Source of the DNA: Paenibacillus flagellatus
Lineage (GTDB): Bacteria > Bacillota > Bacilli > Paenibacillales > NBRC-103111
Direction: 5' to 3'
DNA: 64,000 nt
NCBI RefSeq assembly: GCF_003217775.1
Contig: NZ_QJVJ01000006.1
Coordinates: 372,001 to 436,000, forward strand
Of the stretch, positions 43,947-54,049 are shown piece after piece. The notes beneath the pieces were generated by a model. It saw only the letters and a program-made list of their open reading frames with translations. It did not search any database and was not told the origin of the DNA. A program made the position numbers and the translations under genes. The number at the start of each line of letters is the position of its first letter. Within the stretch, counting starts at the first letter, position 1.

Positions 43947-45062
43947 TCAAGACGTTTTCCATTCCTTATACCAGCTCTGGATCGACGCCGGCACGTCGGT
44001 GCCGAATTCCGAGCGCACCATCCGCTCCAGATCGGCGTACTGCTTCTCGACCGCCGCCCAATCCCCTTGCTTCGCGTGAAGCTTCAGCAGGGCGAAATGC
44101 ACTTCCTCCGAGTAGGGGAACATGCGCAGCGCCCGGAAGTAGAGGGCGAACAGCTCCTTATCCTTGTCGGTCCGATCCAGCCATTCGGCCACCGCCATCG
44201 CGTGCCGAAGCCATATCGTCTTCAGCCGCTGCCGCTCTCCCTCCGCCCACAAGTAATCGTAATCCGCCAAGTAGTCGCCGCGGTACATGTCCAGAAGCGC
44301 CAAATGGTGCTCCAGATTGTCCGGGCCGATATCGTTCGCCTCCATCACGCTCCGCTCCCATTCCTCGATGTCGAGGCGAACGTCGTTCAGCTCGAGCCGG
44401 TACCCCTTCTCGTGGTTGACGATCCGCAAGCCGATGCCGAGCGCGTCGACCGTTTTGCGGATTTGGTAAATGGCGGTGTACAGCTGGGCGTACCCTTTCT
44501 TCATGTCGACGTCCGGCCACAGCAGGTCGAGCAGCACGTCCTTGCGCACCGGCTGGTCGCGGTAATGAATGAGAAAGGCGAACAGCTCCTGCGCCTTCGT
44601 CGTTCGCCACGGAATCGTCTCCGGCTTGTCGACGTCGACCTCCAGCAGCTGAAAGCAGCGGATCATCGCCGGCCGATGGTGCGGGACGGCAGGCTTATGC
44701 TCCCGGCTGCTCCTCAGCCTCGCGATCGTACACGCCAGCCTCTTCTCCTCTACCGGCTTCAAAATATAGTCGACGGCATTCAGCTCGAACGCCTTGATCG
44801 CATATTCCTCATAGGCGGTGACGAACACGACGTCCGTCGCGGGCAGTCTCTCGGACAGCCGCTCCGCCGCTTCGATTCCGCTTATGCCGGGCATGTCGAT
44901 GTCGAAGAATATGACGTCCGGCGGGTCGGTGCAGGCCGCCTCCAGCGCTTCCTCGGCATCGTAATATTTTCCGATTATGTCGACGTCTCCGATATCGCGA
45001 AGCAGCTTCTCCAAGTAACGGAGCGCCAAATCCTCATCGTCCGTCAAGATCGCTCTCATCAA
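43947..45062 (-). CDS. REC-BTAD (SARP-like) response regulator
   Basis: A 371-residue response regulator. The receiver domain is residues 3-120 with phosphoacceptor Asp54 (VIFFDIDMPG) and the Lys of VDYILKPVEE. A winged-helix domain follows at about 140-230 (TTKAQELFAFLIHYRDQPV, the OmpR/SARP fold). The BTAD helical repeat region fills 235-371. The start is TTG 45062 or ATG 45059 after GAGGTG. It lies 558 bases before a giant SLH gene and near a hybrid sensor kinase without its own output domain, so a partnership is plausible. Confidence 0.87.
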   Translation of the reverse strand: MMRAILTDDEDLALRYLEKLLRDIGDVDIIGKYYDAEEALEAACTDPPDVIFFDIDMPGISGIEAAERLSERLPATDVVFVTAYEEYAIKAFELNAVDYILKPVEEKRLACTIARLRSSREHKPAVPHHRPAMIRCFQLLEVDVDKPETIPWRTTKAQELFAFLIHYRDQPVRKDVLLDLLWPDVDMKKGYAQLYTAIYQIRKTVDALGIGLRIVNHEKGYRLELNDVRLDIEEWERSVMEANDIGPDNLEHHLALLDMYRGDYLADYDYLWAEGERQRLKTIWLRHAMAVAEWLDRTDKDKELFALYFRALRMFPYSEEVHFALLKLHAKQGDWAAVEKQYADLERMVRSEFGTDVPASIQSWYKEWKTS

Positions 45063-45228
45063 TCGATGTTCACCTCGTTATTAGCGGCGGCCGGAATTCC
45101 GCCGCTGTGCCTTGTTGCCTTGTCCTTGAACGCCCTATCTCTAATATCGTCGCAAACGGGCCGGATTTGAATAGGCAATGGGAATAGTCCTTTCGCCTCA
45201 ATTTTCGCATACTTCGTCATTTTTTTCA

Positions 45229-45256
45229 GAATCTGTACAGATTCGGTTCTTATAGT
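45229..45256 (+). promoter_or_regulatory. Palindromic operator and -10 of the DUF7662-like gene
   Basis: GAATCTGTACAGATTC (45229-45244) is a perfect 16-base palindrome six bases before TATAGT (45251-45256). It would sit in the spacer region of that promoter. Confidence 0.45.
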
Positions 45257-45278
45257 AATTCGGAAAGGAGTTGATTGC

Positions 45279-45512
45279 ATGCAGTATAAGCTGTTGGAAA
45301 AATATTTGGCCCATAAAGCGGAAGTGCGCCTCACCTTCCTCGAAATCGAAAACATTCTCGGGTTCAAGCTTCCGGCATCGGCCTATAAGCACCGGTCATG
45401 GTGGGGCAACCACGAATCGAGCACCCAGGCGCTAGCCTGGCTGAACGCCGGCTGGGAAGTCGCCAAGGTCGAGCTGGGCAAAAGCGTAACGTTCGTCCGA
45501 TCGGGGGAGTGA
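45279..45512 (+). CDS. DUF7662-like small protein
   Basis: A 77-residue protein with the family pattern LTFLEIENILGFKLP, YKHRSWWGNHESS, QALAWLNAGWEV and VTF at the C-terminus. ATG 45279 follows GGAAAGGAG. Family proteins are small, widely spread, and of unknown function, often next to regulators or defence genes. It is monocistronic here, ending 108 bases before the giant gene. I cannot assign a role. Confidence 0.65.
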   Translation: MQYKLLEKYLAHKAEVRLTFLEIENILGFKLPASAYKHRSWWGNHESSTQALAWLNAGWEVAKVELGKSVTFVRSGE

Positions 45513-45619
45513 CTTGTTCATTTTTTGTATAGATTTCCGTGCTTAAATGTTTGACGTACCGGAGACCTAGTCCACCGGGACGGGTTCCGGCAGCATCTAG
45601 GAGGAGGAACCTAATCCGC

Positions 45620-48600
45620 ATGACTAGGAGAAGCATTGCAGCCGCAATGTCGTTCCTGCTGCTGTTCTCGCTCGTGACGAATTTGTTCGCGACGACGGCG
45701 GAAGCGGGAACGGAGCACAAGTTTGCCGGGAAGATGTCGGTTTCGGTCGAATCTCCGGGCGAAATCGTCTTGGGTAAGGAGGTGACATTAAACGTCACGG
45801 TGAAAAACTGCTCCGTCGATGCTACTTGCGCAAGCGAGAGCAGCGGTGGAAGCAATACGGACAATCCGGCCGTCCATACCGACTGGGCTTACAACGTCGG
45901 GCTTCAGCTCGAGCTGCCGGACGGCTTGAAGCTGAGCGACAGCCAGTCCCTTGCGCCGTTCTCGAAGGAAATCACTTCCGAAGGGAAAGAGCTTTTGAAG
46001 TGGAGAGATTTGCGAGATCTCGCTCCGTACGAATCGTTTACTTTTCCGGTCCAAGTAAAATCGACGGAAACGTTGGAACGGACGGCAAAAACGGACGTCG
46101 CCTTCGGAACCGCTCTGTCTCTCGGTGTCGACGTGTTCGCCAGCTACGACCCTCGCCAATTGTTCGAAGGGCCCGCGCCGAATACGAACGTGAGCGGGAG
46201 CTTGGCGCTTACCGTCGTGCCTTTCACGATTACGGTCGAGGATGCGGGCGGACAAGTCAAAGGAGCCGGCGACGACAAATGGGGCGCGTTCAACAACGTC
46301 CTTCATATGGACGTCAACACGCGGGACGCCGTCACGTTCACCAGCTTGCAGGCCGTGTTCGACGGAAGCTTGAGGGTGTACGGCAGCGACATCGCCGTTG
46401 ACGGTACGATCACTGGCCTGGCAGACGCCTCGGTCACCGGCAGCACGGCAGGCTGGAGCGGCAAGACGGTTGCCGCAGGCGCCAAAGGAACGGTAACGAT
46501 CCCGACCGCATTTTACAATACGGTCAATAACCAAGCCGGCGGCACCATCCTCGTTGACGGTACGACGGTGACCAACCGCGTGGCGTTCAGCGCTACGGCC
46601 CGAGGCCAGACTTTTACGGATGGCGGCCACGAGAGGTACCGGTTCACCGCGACGGCGAAAGACATTGTCGTCGACAAGCTCGTTAACGGCAAGGAAGAAG
46701 ACGAATCGGACGTCGGCGAAACGTTGAACTATACGATTCGTCTGAAGACGAACGCCTACTACAACGTACAGAACGTCGTCGTGGTCGATACCGTCGGCGA
46801 CGGGCAGCAGGTAACGGCGGCCGACCGCCTCTCTGCCCCGTTCAACCGGGAAAGCGACGGGACGACCAAGCTGACTTGGAGCCTGAACGCGTCCGAGACG
46901 GTCGCTCTAAAGACCGTGACCTTGAGCTATACCACGGTTATCGACGCTGACTGGGACAAGCTTTACCCGGGCTTGACCTATTCGGGCGACAGCATCGATA
47001 ACCGCGTGGACGTCAAAGACGCATTTACGGGCCCTAGCGGCGTCATCATGGAGCTGCATGACAGCACCACCGTCAAAATTACGGCTCCGACGATCATCGA
47101 GGAGATCGTGGCGATCAATGACGTTCCCCTGGGTACGCCGAAGAAGAAGGCGAACGTGTCCGTCGGCGACAAAGTCACCATCGAGCTGACTTACAATGCG
47201 GAAGGCATAACGGCCAAGCAGCACGGCGTGGAAGTGTACGACTTCCTGCCGCTGGGCACCGAGCTGGTCGACAAAACGGATTTTGCGGGATCCACCGCTC
47301 AACCGTACGATTCCGCCAACAAAATGATCGTATGGAGCATGCCGGACTCCATAACCGGGCTGTTGACGGCGCGAGTAAACGTGATCGTAGCCGACGATCC
47401 GCTCATCGTGGCCGACAAGTCGTCGGAAAATTTGGTAGTGCTGTCGTATCGCAACTCGCCGGAACGGATCGAGAGCAAGCGCGACAGCGTCGAGTTGACC
47501 TACGTGGAGCCTGCTATCACGCTTAACCGCTTCATCGGCAGTACGAACGTCGATTCGACCCATGTGCAGGTCGTCGGAGAGCAGCAGGTCGAGGTGACGC
47601 TCCGTCTGACCAACACCGGGAAAGGCGACGCCCACAATGTCGTCTTTACGGAAACGCTGCCGAATGATCTGTACGATATTACACCGGTCTCGGGCAATTA
47701 TACGACGGACTCGTCGACTCCCGGCATTCTGGTCTTTACGCTAACGAACCCGCTGGCCGGGAGCAATCAGACGATCGAGCTGAAGTATAAGGCCAAAATC
47801 AAGGGACCGATCGGGGCGCGCAAAGACATTAAACAGGAGTCCTCCCGGACGTACAAAAGCAGTGCCTCCGGAACCTCGCGCGGCTATACCGGAACCGAAG
47901 CGTCGCACGTCACGATGATTGCGGGCAGTCCGACCATCGCGAAAACGTTGTACGATTCGGCGAACGATCCGGGCGCCCTGCGGGTGGGCGATTGGGTCGT
48001 GTACGAAGTCAAGGTTGCCGTCAACTCCAACTTGACGACGGAAGACGCGACGATCATCGATACGATTCATAGCAACCAGTCGATCGCGGACGCGGACTTG
48101 AAGGTTTTCGCTTCCTTCGACAAAACGACCAATAGTGAAGGAACCCCGGTTCTCTTTACGAAAAACAGCCGAAAAGTCACCATCAACGCAACGGATCTGA
48201 CCCCGACCGTCGATGGGAGCAATCGGGTGTATACGGTTTATGTCAAAACGAAAATCGAGGCCATCGGCTCGGGCAATTCGGAGAATCAAGGCACCGACGC
48301 ATTTTTTGAATGGGCCAATCCGAATCCCGATCCGACTCCCGTGCGCTATTCCATTAGCAGCAAACCTGTCGTTACGGTCCAAAAACCGAACCTGACGACC
48401 GTTTTATCGCCAAGCACGATCGACATGGAAAAAGAAGTGCCGCGGGAGTTTACGTTTACGATTACCAACAGCGGAAGCAACACGGCTTACTCCTTTACTC
48501 CGTTCGTAACGCTTCCGGCAGGCTTCGAGTTTGTCGATCCGCCGGGCACGGTGCAACCGGACCCGGTTAACGGGGATAAAATGACCTTTAACCCAGTGAA

Positions 48601-51600
48601 TCTGGACGCAGGTTCCAGCCTTCCGGCCTATAAGTTCAAGGCGCAGCTCGTGGAAGTAAAGGGCTCGGGCTCGACGTACCAGATCAAAGGCTCCACCGGC
48701 AGCTATTACGCGACGCCGGAAGCGTACACCAACGATCCGGACAAAACGAGCGAAGCGCCGACCAACGTGAAGTTCGCCCCATCGACTTCGACGGGCAACA
48801 TCAACATTCCGGGCGTCTCGCTGACGAACGAAATCGTCGCGACGAGCAACGGAAGCAGCCTGACGGAAATTCGCCCCGGCGATACGGTCGATTACAAGCT
48901 GACCGTCAAAGTGCCGCCGGGTACGAAGGCGTACAACGTATCGGTTGAAGATACGTTTGATGCTCTGGCGAAATTCGAAGTGGTCGCGCAGCCGGCAGGC
49001 AGCACGATATCCGGAGGGAAGCTTACGATTCCCGTTCCCGGCGAAGGATCCGACAACGTCATCGACGCGACGGGCGGGGAACAGGTTCGGGAATACACGG
49101 TCAAGCTTCGCGCCAAAGCGGACGGCGATGCGGTCGGTCAAGGCTCGTTTACGGCTCGTACCGCCAACTTCGGCACATCGGCCATAGCGAAATGGCTCGT
49201 AACGGCGGGCGGAGCGTCCAAGGCGACGCCGGCCGAGACGACAACGATCGCGGTCGTTCAACCGGAGCTCGCCATCACGGCTCAATCGGTTGTAAGCGGC
49301 CCGGAATTTTCCGACGCCGATCCGAACATTACCGCCACGTACCGCCTGACGAATAACGGACAAGGATCGGCCTATAACACGGTCGTTGAAGTCCCGATTC
49401 CGGCCGGACTGACTGTCGTCGGAACTCCAAGCGATAACGGTACGTTCGCCGACGGCAAAGTGACCTGGAACTTGAGCGACGCCATCGCGAAGGGCGGAAC
49501 GAAAGATTTGTCGTTCGCGTTGAAGACGACCGCCGCCGCAGGCGCGGGGGCAACCGGCTTCGACGTCATAGCGACGCTGAAGGAATACACGTCCACCTCC
49601 GATGTAACCCTGGTCGGAACGACAGCCAAGAAATACGCTCCGAACTTGCCGGCCAAACATACGCTGGGGATCGCCGACATGACGGTGACAGCGACGGTGG
49701 CGGGCAGCTCGAATAACAACAGCACGAGCACGGTTCGCCCGGGCGACACGATCACGTACAAACTCGATCTGAACGTACCGGCGGAAAGCACGGCGTACGG
49801 CGCGGTATTGGCCGCCGATGCGAACCTCTTTACCGAGCAGGAGATCGTCAGTGTGAAGCGAGGGACTACGGAGCTGCCGCGCGTAGGAAACGGTTATCCG
49901 CTCGGCGACATTCTAGGGAAACCCGGGCAAACGGTCGACGATACGATTACGGTCGAAACGCGCGTCAAGACGGATGCCGTTCATACGGACAATCCTTACA
50001 AGACCGGTTTCGATACGAAAATCAGCTACTACCCGTCCGCCACGCCTTCGGGGACACCATCAACGGCCGTGTCCAGCAAAATCGCTCTGGACGTCGTATG
50101 GCCCGATCTGTCCGTTCTCATCAACGCGGACAAATCGCAAGTCACGGCACCGGGTGAACGGATTGCCTTTACCGTTACGGTCGCCAACAACGGAAAAAGC
50201 GCCGCTTACAATCCGTACATGGACGTCTCGCTATGGTCCGTTACGAATTCGGTTTACTTGGACCAAGCCGTCTATTGGACGAATGACGGCTCCAGCTCCA
50301 ACGGCTCCGACTCGGTCATTTACGATGCGGATCGCGAAAAGGTCCAGTGGACGATGATTGAGCCGATCAACCCCGGCGATTCGCGCACCTTGACGCTGTA
50401 CGCCGTCGCCCGCGACACGACGACGGTAACCGCAAGCGTGTACGCCACGGGCAAATTGACGCAGTACTTCTCTCTGCCTAGCGGCGGACAGCAATACGGG
50501 CCGCTGCAAACCGGCCAACCGGGCGTCGTCGTCCGCGGCAGCCATATGCTGGACGGTTCCGGCACGCTGGAAGTGACGGCGGGACAAACGGCCGCGTTCG
50601 ATCACACGCTCACGAATACCGGCGCGGGGCATGACCGGTTCAAGCTGGAGCTGCAAAGCCCGTTCCCGACCGAGCTGTTCGTGAACGGACAGCGGGTGGC
50701 GCTCTGGACCGAAACCGGCAGCGGCTGGCAGTGGACCGAGATCGATCCCGCCTATAACGAGGGCGGTCAGGTCGTCGTTCCGCTGAACGCGGGGGCTTCC
50801 TTGCCGCTGCGATTGGTCGCACACGTGCCGGAAGACACGCCGTACGACAATTCGGCTTATCGCCTCCTTACCTTGTCCGCCGTCGCGTCCTTGACCGGCG
50901 AACGGCACAGCGCGCAGGACAAGCTCAAGATCGTCGGCCCGATCGGCCTCGACGGCTGGAGCGGCGAGCAAGCGCGCGAAGCGTGGCAGCTGCCCGTATA
51001 CGGCTATCTCGACTCCTTGATCGCGAATGCGGTCAGCGCGGTCCATATCGCCAAAGTAACGGCGCAGTACACGCACGGAACGACTACCGAGCAATTCGAC
51101 TTGAAGCTGGCCAACCCGGACACTTACGTTCAGGACGGCCATAAGAAATGGATCGCGGACAGCCGCTTGCCGGATGCGATTCCGACCGGCACGTACAACT
51201 TGGCGTTTTACGCTTACGACGCCGGCGGTCACCAAGTCGAAGCCGACGAAGTGACAGGCGTTCCCGGATCGGTCGGCGAGAACAATCCGGTCCGCATTCA
51301 AAGCAAGGTGAACGTGCAAGGACACATTACCGATTCCGTCAGCGCTAGCCCGATTCCAGGCGCCACCGTCAAGCTGGTCGACGCGGCGACGGGAGCGGTA
51401 CGCGAGACTACCGCGGATGCGAACGGCTTCTACTCGTTCGCGGACGTACCGGTGAAACCGTACGAGCTTATCGTGTCCAAGGAAGAATACGCGGAAAGCA
51501 AAACCCAGTTCTACGCATTACCGCAGCACCCGTCGACCGATACGGTAACCGTCGACGCGAAGCTGTCCCCGTTCAAGATCGTCTTGTCGGCGAACCCGAC

Positions 51601-53941
51601 GACGATTCTCGGCGACGGCCAATCGGAAACCGAATTGACGGCAACGATTACCGACTCGGACGGCAAACCGGTCCCGGGCGTCACGGTGACGTTCTCGTCC
51701 CCGACCGGCAAAGGCTTCTTCCCGAATGGGACGACGGCCACCACGGACGTTAACGGACAAGCGAAAGTACCGTTCCGTTCCGATACGGTTACGGGCACGT
51801 CTTCCGTTCGGATTCCGGTGAAGACGGACGTGAACGACCCTTCGCGCGGGCTGTACGCGACGGCGAACATCGTCATTACGTTCGATCCCGGCGCCGTAAC
51901 CGGCTTCGTCACGGAGATCGACAAGGAAGGCAAACACGTTCCCGTACCGGGCGCTACCGTCGTCGTCAGCAAAGACTTCGGCAACGGCGTCACGTTCTCG
52001 GGCACGGCCGTCACGGACTCGAACGGCGCCTATACGATCGCGGTACCTCGCGGCGACACCGTCTATGACGTTCTCGTCACGAAGCCGGTCGTCATCGGCG
52101 GGGAAACGAAGCTCATCTCGTTCCCGCAAACGGCCGCCGTCGGCGTCATTACGGACAACGGCTTCCAGAAGTATCCTTCGGTGAAAGCGGCGAGCGGCTT
52201 GATGCTGGCGGAAATGCCGGACAAGCGGACCGCGCAGCTGCCGGCGGAGCTGTACGGCAAAATGAAAGGCTACCTGCTCGACGAGCAAGGCAACAAGATC
52301 ATGCAAGCCGGCATTCCGGTCACCTTCGACATCGACGATACGAACGGCTCGTTCAACATCCAATACTTGAACGCCGGCACGTACCGATTCGCGATCGCGA
52401 TGGAAGTCGAGCCGGGCCAAGAAATCATCGTCAATCTAAGCCGGAAAGGCACGTATCCGAAGCTGGAAGTGAAAGCGAACGGGGAAATGAACATTGCGGC
52501 CGACCTGATCGACCCGTACGGAACCGTCACGGACAGAGACACCGGTCGGGTTATTCCGGACGCTCACGTCGAGCTGCTGTATGCGGATACGGAAAGAAAC
52601 CGCAACAACCTTAGAACGGCGGGAGCGCTTGTCGGTCTTCCCGAGCTCGTCGGCTTCGCCCCGCGGAACAATCACAATCCGCAGGATACGGATGCGTTCG
52701 GTTTCTACGCTTACATGGTTTATCCCTTTGCGGATTATATCGTAAGGGTGAACAAACCCGGCTACTACACGTACAACAGTCCGATCATTTCGGTCGAAGA
52801 AGCGATCGTGCGCCACGACCTGCAGCTGACTCCGATTCCGGAGGAAAGCAGCGATCCCGGCCCGATCCAGGGTCCGATCGGCGGCGGTACGCCAACGCCG
52901 AACCCGAACCCGGGCACGACGTCCGGCCAAGTCGATTTGGCCGTCAGCCTGTCGAGCGACAAGGCGGCTTACCCGGAAGGCGGCACCATCGTCTTCACGA
53001 TCGAGTACCTGAATAAGACGAAATCGGAAGCGAAAGACGTCACGATCGAAGCCGTCATCCCTTCCTTCGCGGAAATTATCGATGCCGCGAACGGTACGGT
53101 GAAGGGCGACAAGATCGCGTGGAGCTTGGGCAACCTGCTTCCCGACGCTTCGGGCCGCATTACGTTCAAAGCCCGCGTGAAGCCGAACTCGCTTGCGCAA
53201 GCGGAGACGGTCGTGCAAGGCGAAGCGCGCATCAAGAGCGCGGGCCAGGTCGTCAACGTGCAGGACGACGAATCGAAGCTCCGGATGCTGCTGTTCTCGG
53301 ACCGCTTCGGCGAGCAAATGCACAAGCGCTATATCGCCGGCTATCCGGACGGCACGTTCAAGCCCAACCGCTCGATCACCCGCGCGGAAGTGGCGGCGAT
53401 ATTCGCCCGCATCAAAGATTTGAAGCATACGGTTCAAGGCACTTCCTTCTACTCCGACGTAACGGCCGGCTTCTGGGCCGCCGAGTACATCGAAGCGGCG
53501 ACGAGAGCGGGACTGTTCGGCGGCTATGAGGACGGCACGTTCAAGCCGGACCAGGCGATTACGAGAGCCGAGCTGGCGACGGTCATCTTCCGCTTCCTGG
53601 ACATGCAGGACCGCGCGCCGATTCGGGTCCAAATGGGAGACGTGGACAGCCACTGGGCGAAAAACCAGATCGAAGAGCTGCTGCGCAACCGGATCGTCGA
53701 CGGCTACCCGGACGGCACGTTCAAGCCGGACGCCTCGATCATCCGCACCGAAGCGGTGACGATGATCAACCGTCTGCTGAACCGCGGCCCGCTTACCGGC
53801 GGGAAAGCGACATGGCCGGACGTGTCCGAATCGCATTGGGCGTTCGGTCAAGTCGAGGAAAGCTCCGTCACGCACGAATACGAGCGTAATCCCGACGGTT
53901 CGGAAAAGCTGACGACCGTCATCGACGAGCCGCTCTGGTAA
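45620..53941 (+). CDS. Giant surface protein: DUF11 repeats, CnaB/carboxypeptidase-reg, Big_1, three SLH
   Basis: A 2,773-residue cell-wall protein. ATG 45620 follows AGGAGGAGG; the frame open to 45539 has no better start. The signal peptide ends near AEA (residue 30). About ten DUF11-type beta-sandwich repeats follow (for example VGETLNYTIRL, VGEQQVEVTLRLTNTGKG, PGERIAFTVTVANNGKSAAYN). Four carboxypeptidase-regulatory-like domains start near 51.3 kb (HITDSVSASPIPGATV), with an invasin-like Big_1 domain at about 51.57-51.9 kb. A PTPNPNPG linker and one more DUF11 repeat precede three SLH domains (GYPDGTFKPNRS, GYEDGTFKPDQA, GYPDGTFKPDAS). It should be a long stalk attached to secondary cell-wall polymer. 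The C-terminus ends on WPDVSESHWAF. Confidence 0.93.
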   Translation: MTRRSIAAAMSFLLLFSLVTNLFATTAEAGTEHKFAGKMSVSVESPGEIVLGKEVTLNVTVKNCSVDATCASESSGGSNTDNPAVHTDWAYNVGLQLELPDGLKLSDSQSLAPFSKEITSEGKELLKWRDLRDLAPYESFTFPVQVKSTETLERTAKTDVAFGTALSLGVDVFASYDPRQLFEGPAPNTNVSGSLALTVVPFTITVEDAGGQVKGAGDDKWGAFNNVLHMDVNTRDAVTFTSLQAVFDGSLRVYGSDIAVDGTITGLADASVTGSTAGWSGKTVAAGAKGTVTIPTAFYNTVNNQAGGTILVDGTTVTNRVAFSATARGQTFTDGGHERYRFTATAKDIVVDKLVNGKEEDESDVGETLNYTIRLKTNAYYNVQNVVVVDTVGDGQQVTAADRLSAPFNRESDGTTKLTWSLNASETVALKTVTLSYTTVIDADWDKLYPGLTYSGDSIDNRVDVKDAFTGPSGVIMELHDSTTVKITAPTIIEEIVAINDVPLGTPKKKANVSVGDKVTIELTYNAEGITAKQHGVEVYDFLPLGTELVDKTDFAGSTAQPYDSANKMIVWSMPDSITGLLTARVNVIVADDPLIVADKSSENLVVLSYRNSPERIESKRDSVELTYVEPAITLNRFIGSTNVDSTHVQVVGEQQVEVTLRLTNTGKGDAHNVVFTETLPNDLYDITPVSGNYTTDSSTPGILVFTLTNPLAGSNQTIELKYKAKIKGPIGARKDIKQESSRTYKSSASGTSRGYTGTEASHVTMIAGSPTIAKTLYDSANDPGALRVGDWVVYEVKVAVNSNLTTEDATIIDTIHSNQSIADADLKVFASFDKTTNSEGTPVLFTKNSRKVTINATDLTPTVDGSNRVYTVYVKTKIEAIGSGNSENQGTDAFFEWANPNPDPTPVRYSISSKPVVTVQKPNLTTVLSPSTIDMEKEVPREFTFTITNSGSNTAYSFTPFVTLPAGFEFVDPPGTVQPDPVNGDKMTFNPVNLDAGSSLPAYKFKAQLVEVKGSGSTYQIKGSTGSYYATPEAYTNDPDKTSEAPTNVKFAPSTSTGNINIPGVSLTNEIVATSNGSSLTEIRPGDTVDYKLTVKVPPGTKAYNVSVEDTFDALAKFEVVAQPAGSTISGGKLTIPVPGEGSDNVIDATGGEQVREYTVKLRAKADGDAVGQGSFTARTANFGTSAIAKWLVTAGGASKATPAETTTIAVVQPELAITAQSVVSGPEFSDADPNITATYRLTNNGQGSAYNTVVEVPIPAGLTVVGTPSDNGTFADGKVTWNLSDAIAKGGTKDLSFALKTTAAAGAGATGFDVIATLKEYTSTSDVTLVGTTAKKYAPNLPAKHTLGIADMTVTATVAGSSNNNSTSTVRPGDTITYKLDLNVPAESTAYGAVLAADANLFTEQEIVSVKRGTTELPRVGNGYPLGDILGKPGQTVDDTITVETRVKTDAVHTDNPYKTGFDTKISYYPSATPSGTPSTAVSSKIALDVVWPDLSVLINADKSQVTAPGERIAFTVTVANNGKSAAYNPYMDVSLWSVTNSVYLDQAVYWTNDGSSSNGSDSVIYDADREKVQWTMIEPINPGDSRTLTLYAVARDTTTVTASVYATGKLTQYFSLPSGGQQYGPLQTGQPGVVVRGSHMLDGSGTLEVTAGQTAAFDHTLTNTGAGHDRFKLELQSPFPTELFVNGQRVALWTETGSGWQWTEIDPAYNEGGQVVVPLNAGASLPLRLVAHVPEDTPYDNSAYRLLTLSAVASLTGERHSAQDKLKIVGPIGLDGWSGEQAREAWQLPVYGYLDSLIANAVSAVHIAKVTAQYTHGTTTEQFDLKLANPDTYVQDGHKKWIADSRLPDAIPTGTYNLAFYAYDAGGHQVEADEVTGVPGSVGENNPVRIQSKVNVQGHITDSVSASPIPGATVKLVDAATGAVRETTADANGFYSFADVPVKPYELIVSKEEYAESKTQFYALPQHPSTDTVTVDAKLSPFKIVLSANPTTILGDGQSETELTATITDSDGKPVPGVTVTFSSPTGKGFFPNGTTATTDVNGQAKVPFRSDTVTGTSSVRIPVKTDVNDPSRGLYATANIVITFDPGAVTGFVTEIDKEGKHVPVPGATVVVSKDFGNGVTFSGTAVTDSNGAYTIAVPRGDTVYDVLVTKPVVIGGETKLISFPQTAAVGVITDNGFQKYPSVKAASGLMLAEMPDKRTAQLPAELYGKMKGYLLDEQGNKIMQAGIPVTFDIDDTNGSFNIQYLNAGTYRFAIAMEVEPGQEIIVNLSRKGTYPKLEVKANGEMNIAADLIDPYGTVTDRDTGRVIPDAHVELLYADTERNRNNLRTAGALVGLPELVGFAPRNNHNPQDTDAFGFYAYMVYPFADYIVRVNKPGYYTYNSPIISVEEAIVRHDLQLTPIPEESSDPGPIQGPIGGGTPTPNPNPGTTSGQVDLAVSLSSDKAAYPEGGTIVFTIEYLNKTKSEAKDVTIEAVIPSFAEIIDAANGTVKGDKIAWSLGNLLPDASGRITFKARVKPNSLAQAETVVQGEARIKSAGQVVNVQDDESKLRMLLFSDRFGEQMHKRYIAGYPDGTFKPNRSITRAEVAAIFARIKDLKHTVQGTSFYSDVTAGFWAAEYIEAATRAGLFGGYEDGTFKPDQAITRAELATVIFRFLDMQDRAPIRVQMGDVDSHWAKNQIEELLRNRIVDGYPDGTFKPDASIIRTEAVTMINRLLNRGPLTGGKATWPDVSESHWAFGQVEESSVTHEYERNPDGSEKLTTVIDEPLW

Positions 53942-53957
53942 CGTTCGAACCAAACCG

Positions 53958-53991
53958 AAAAAGACGCAGTCCTTCATGGCTGCGTCTTTTT
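53958..53991 (+). terminator. Terminator after the giant SLH gene
   Basis: AAAAAGACGCAG/CTGCGTCTTTTT, a 12-bp perfect stem with T-rich 3' arm. Confidence 0.88.
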
Positions 53992-54022
53992 CTAAACATA
54001 TCCGGAAGAAAGGTTGCGGATT

Positions 54023-54049
54023 ATGCTGCACAAACGTCGGCCGAGATGA
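54023..54049 (+). CDS. Eight-codon leader ORF overlapping the hybrid kinase start
   Basis: ATG 54023 follows AAAGG by nine bases and encodes MLHKRRPR, ending at TGA 54047-54049. The stop overlaps the kinase ATG (54046) as ATGA. The kinase start has no good ribosome site of its own, so translation is probably coupled to this leader. The run of basic codons (His-Lys-Arg-Arg) could matter for ribosome speed. Confidence 0.4.
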   Translation: MLHKRRPR

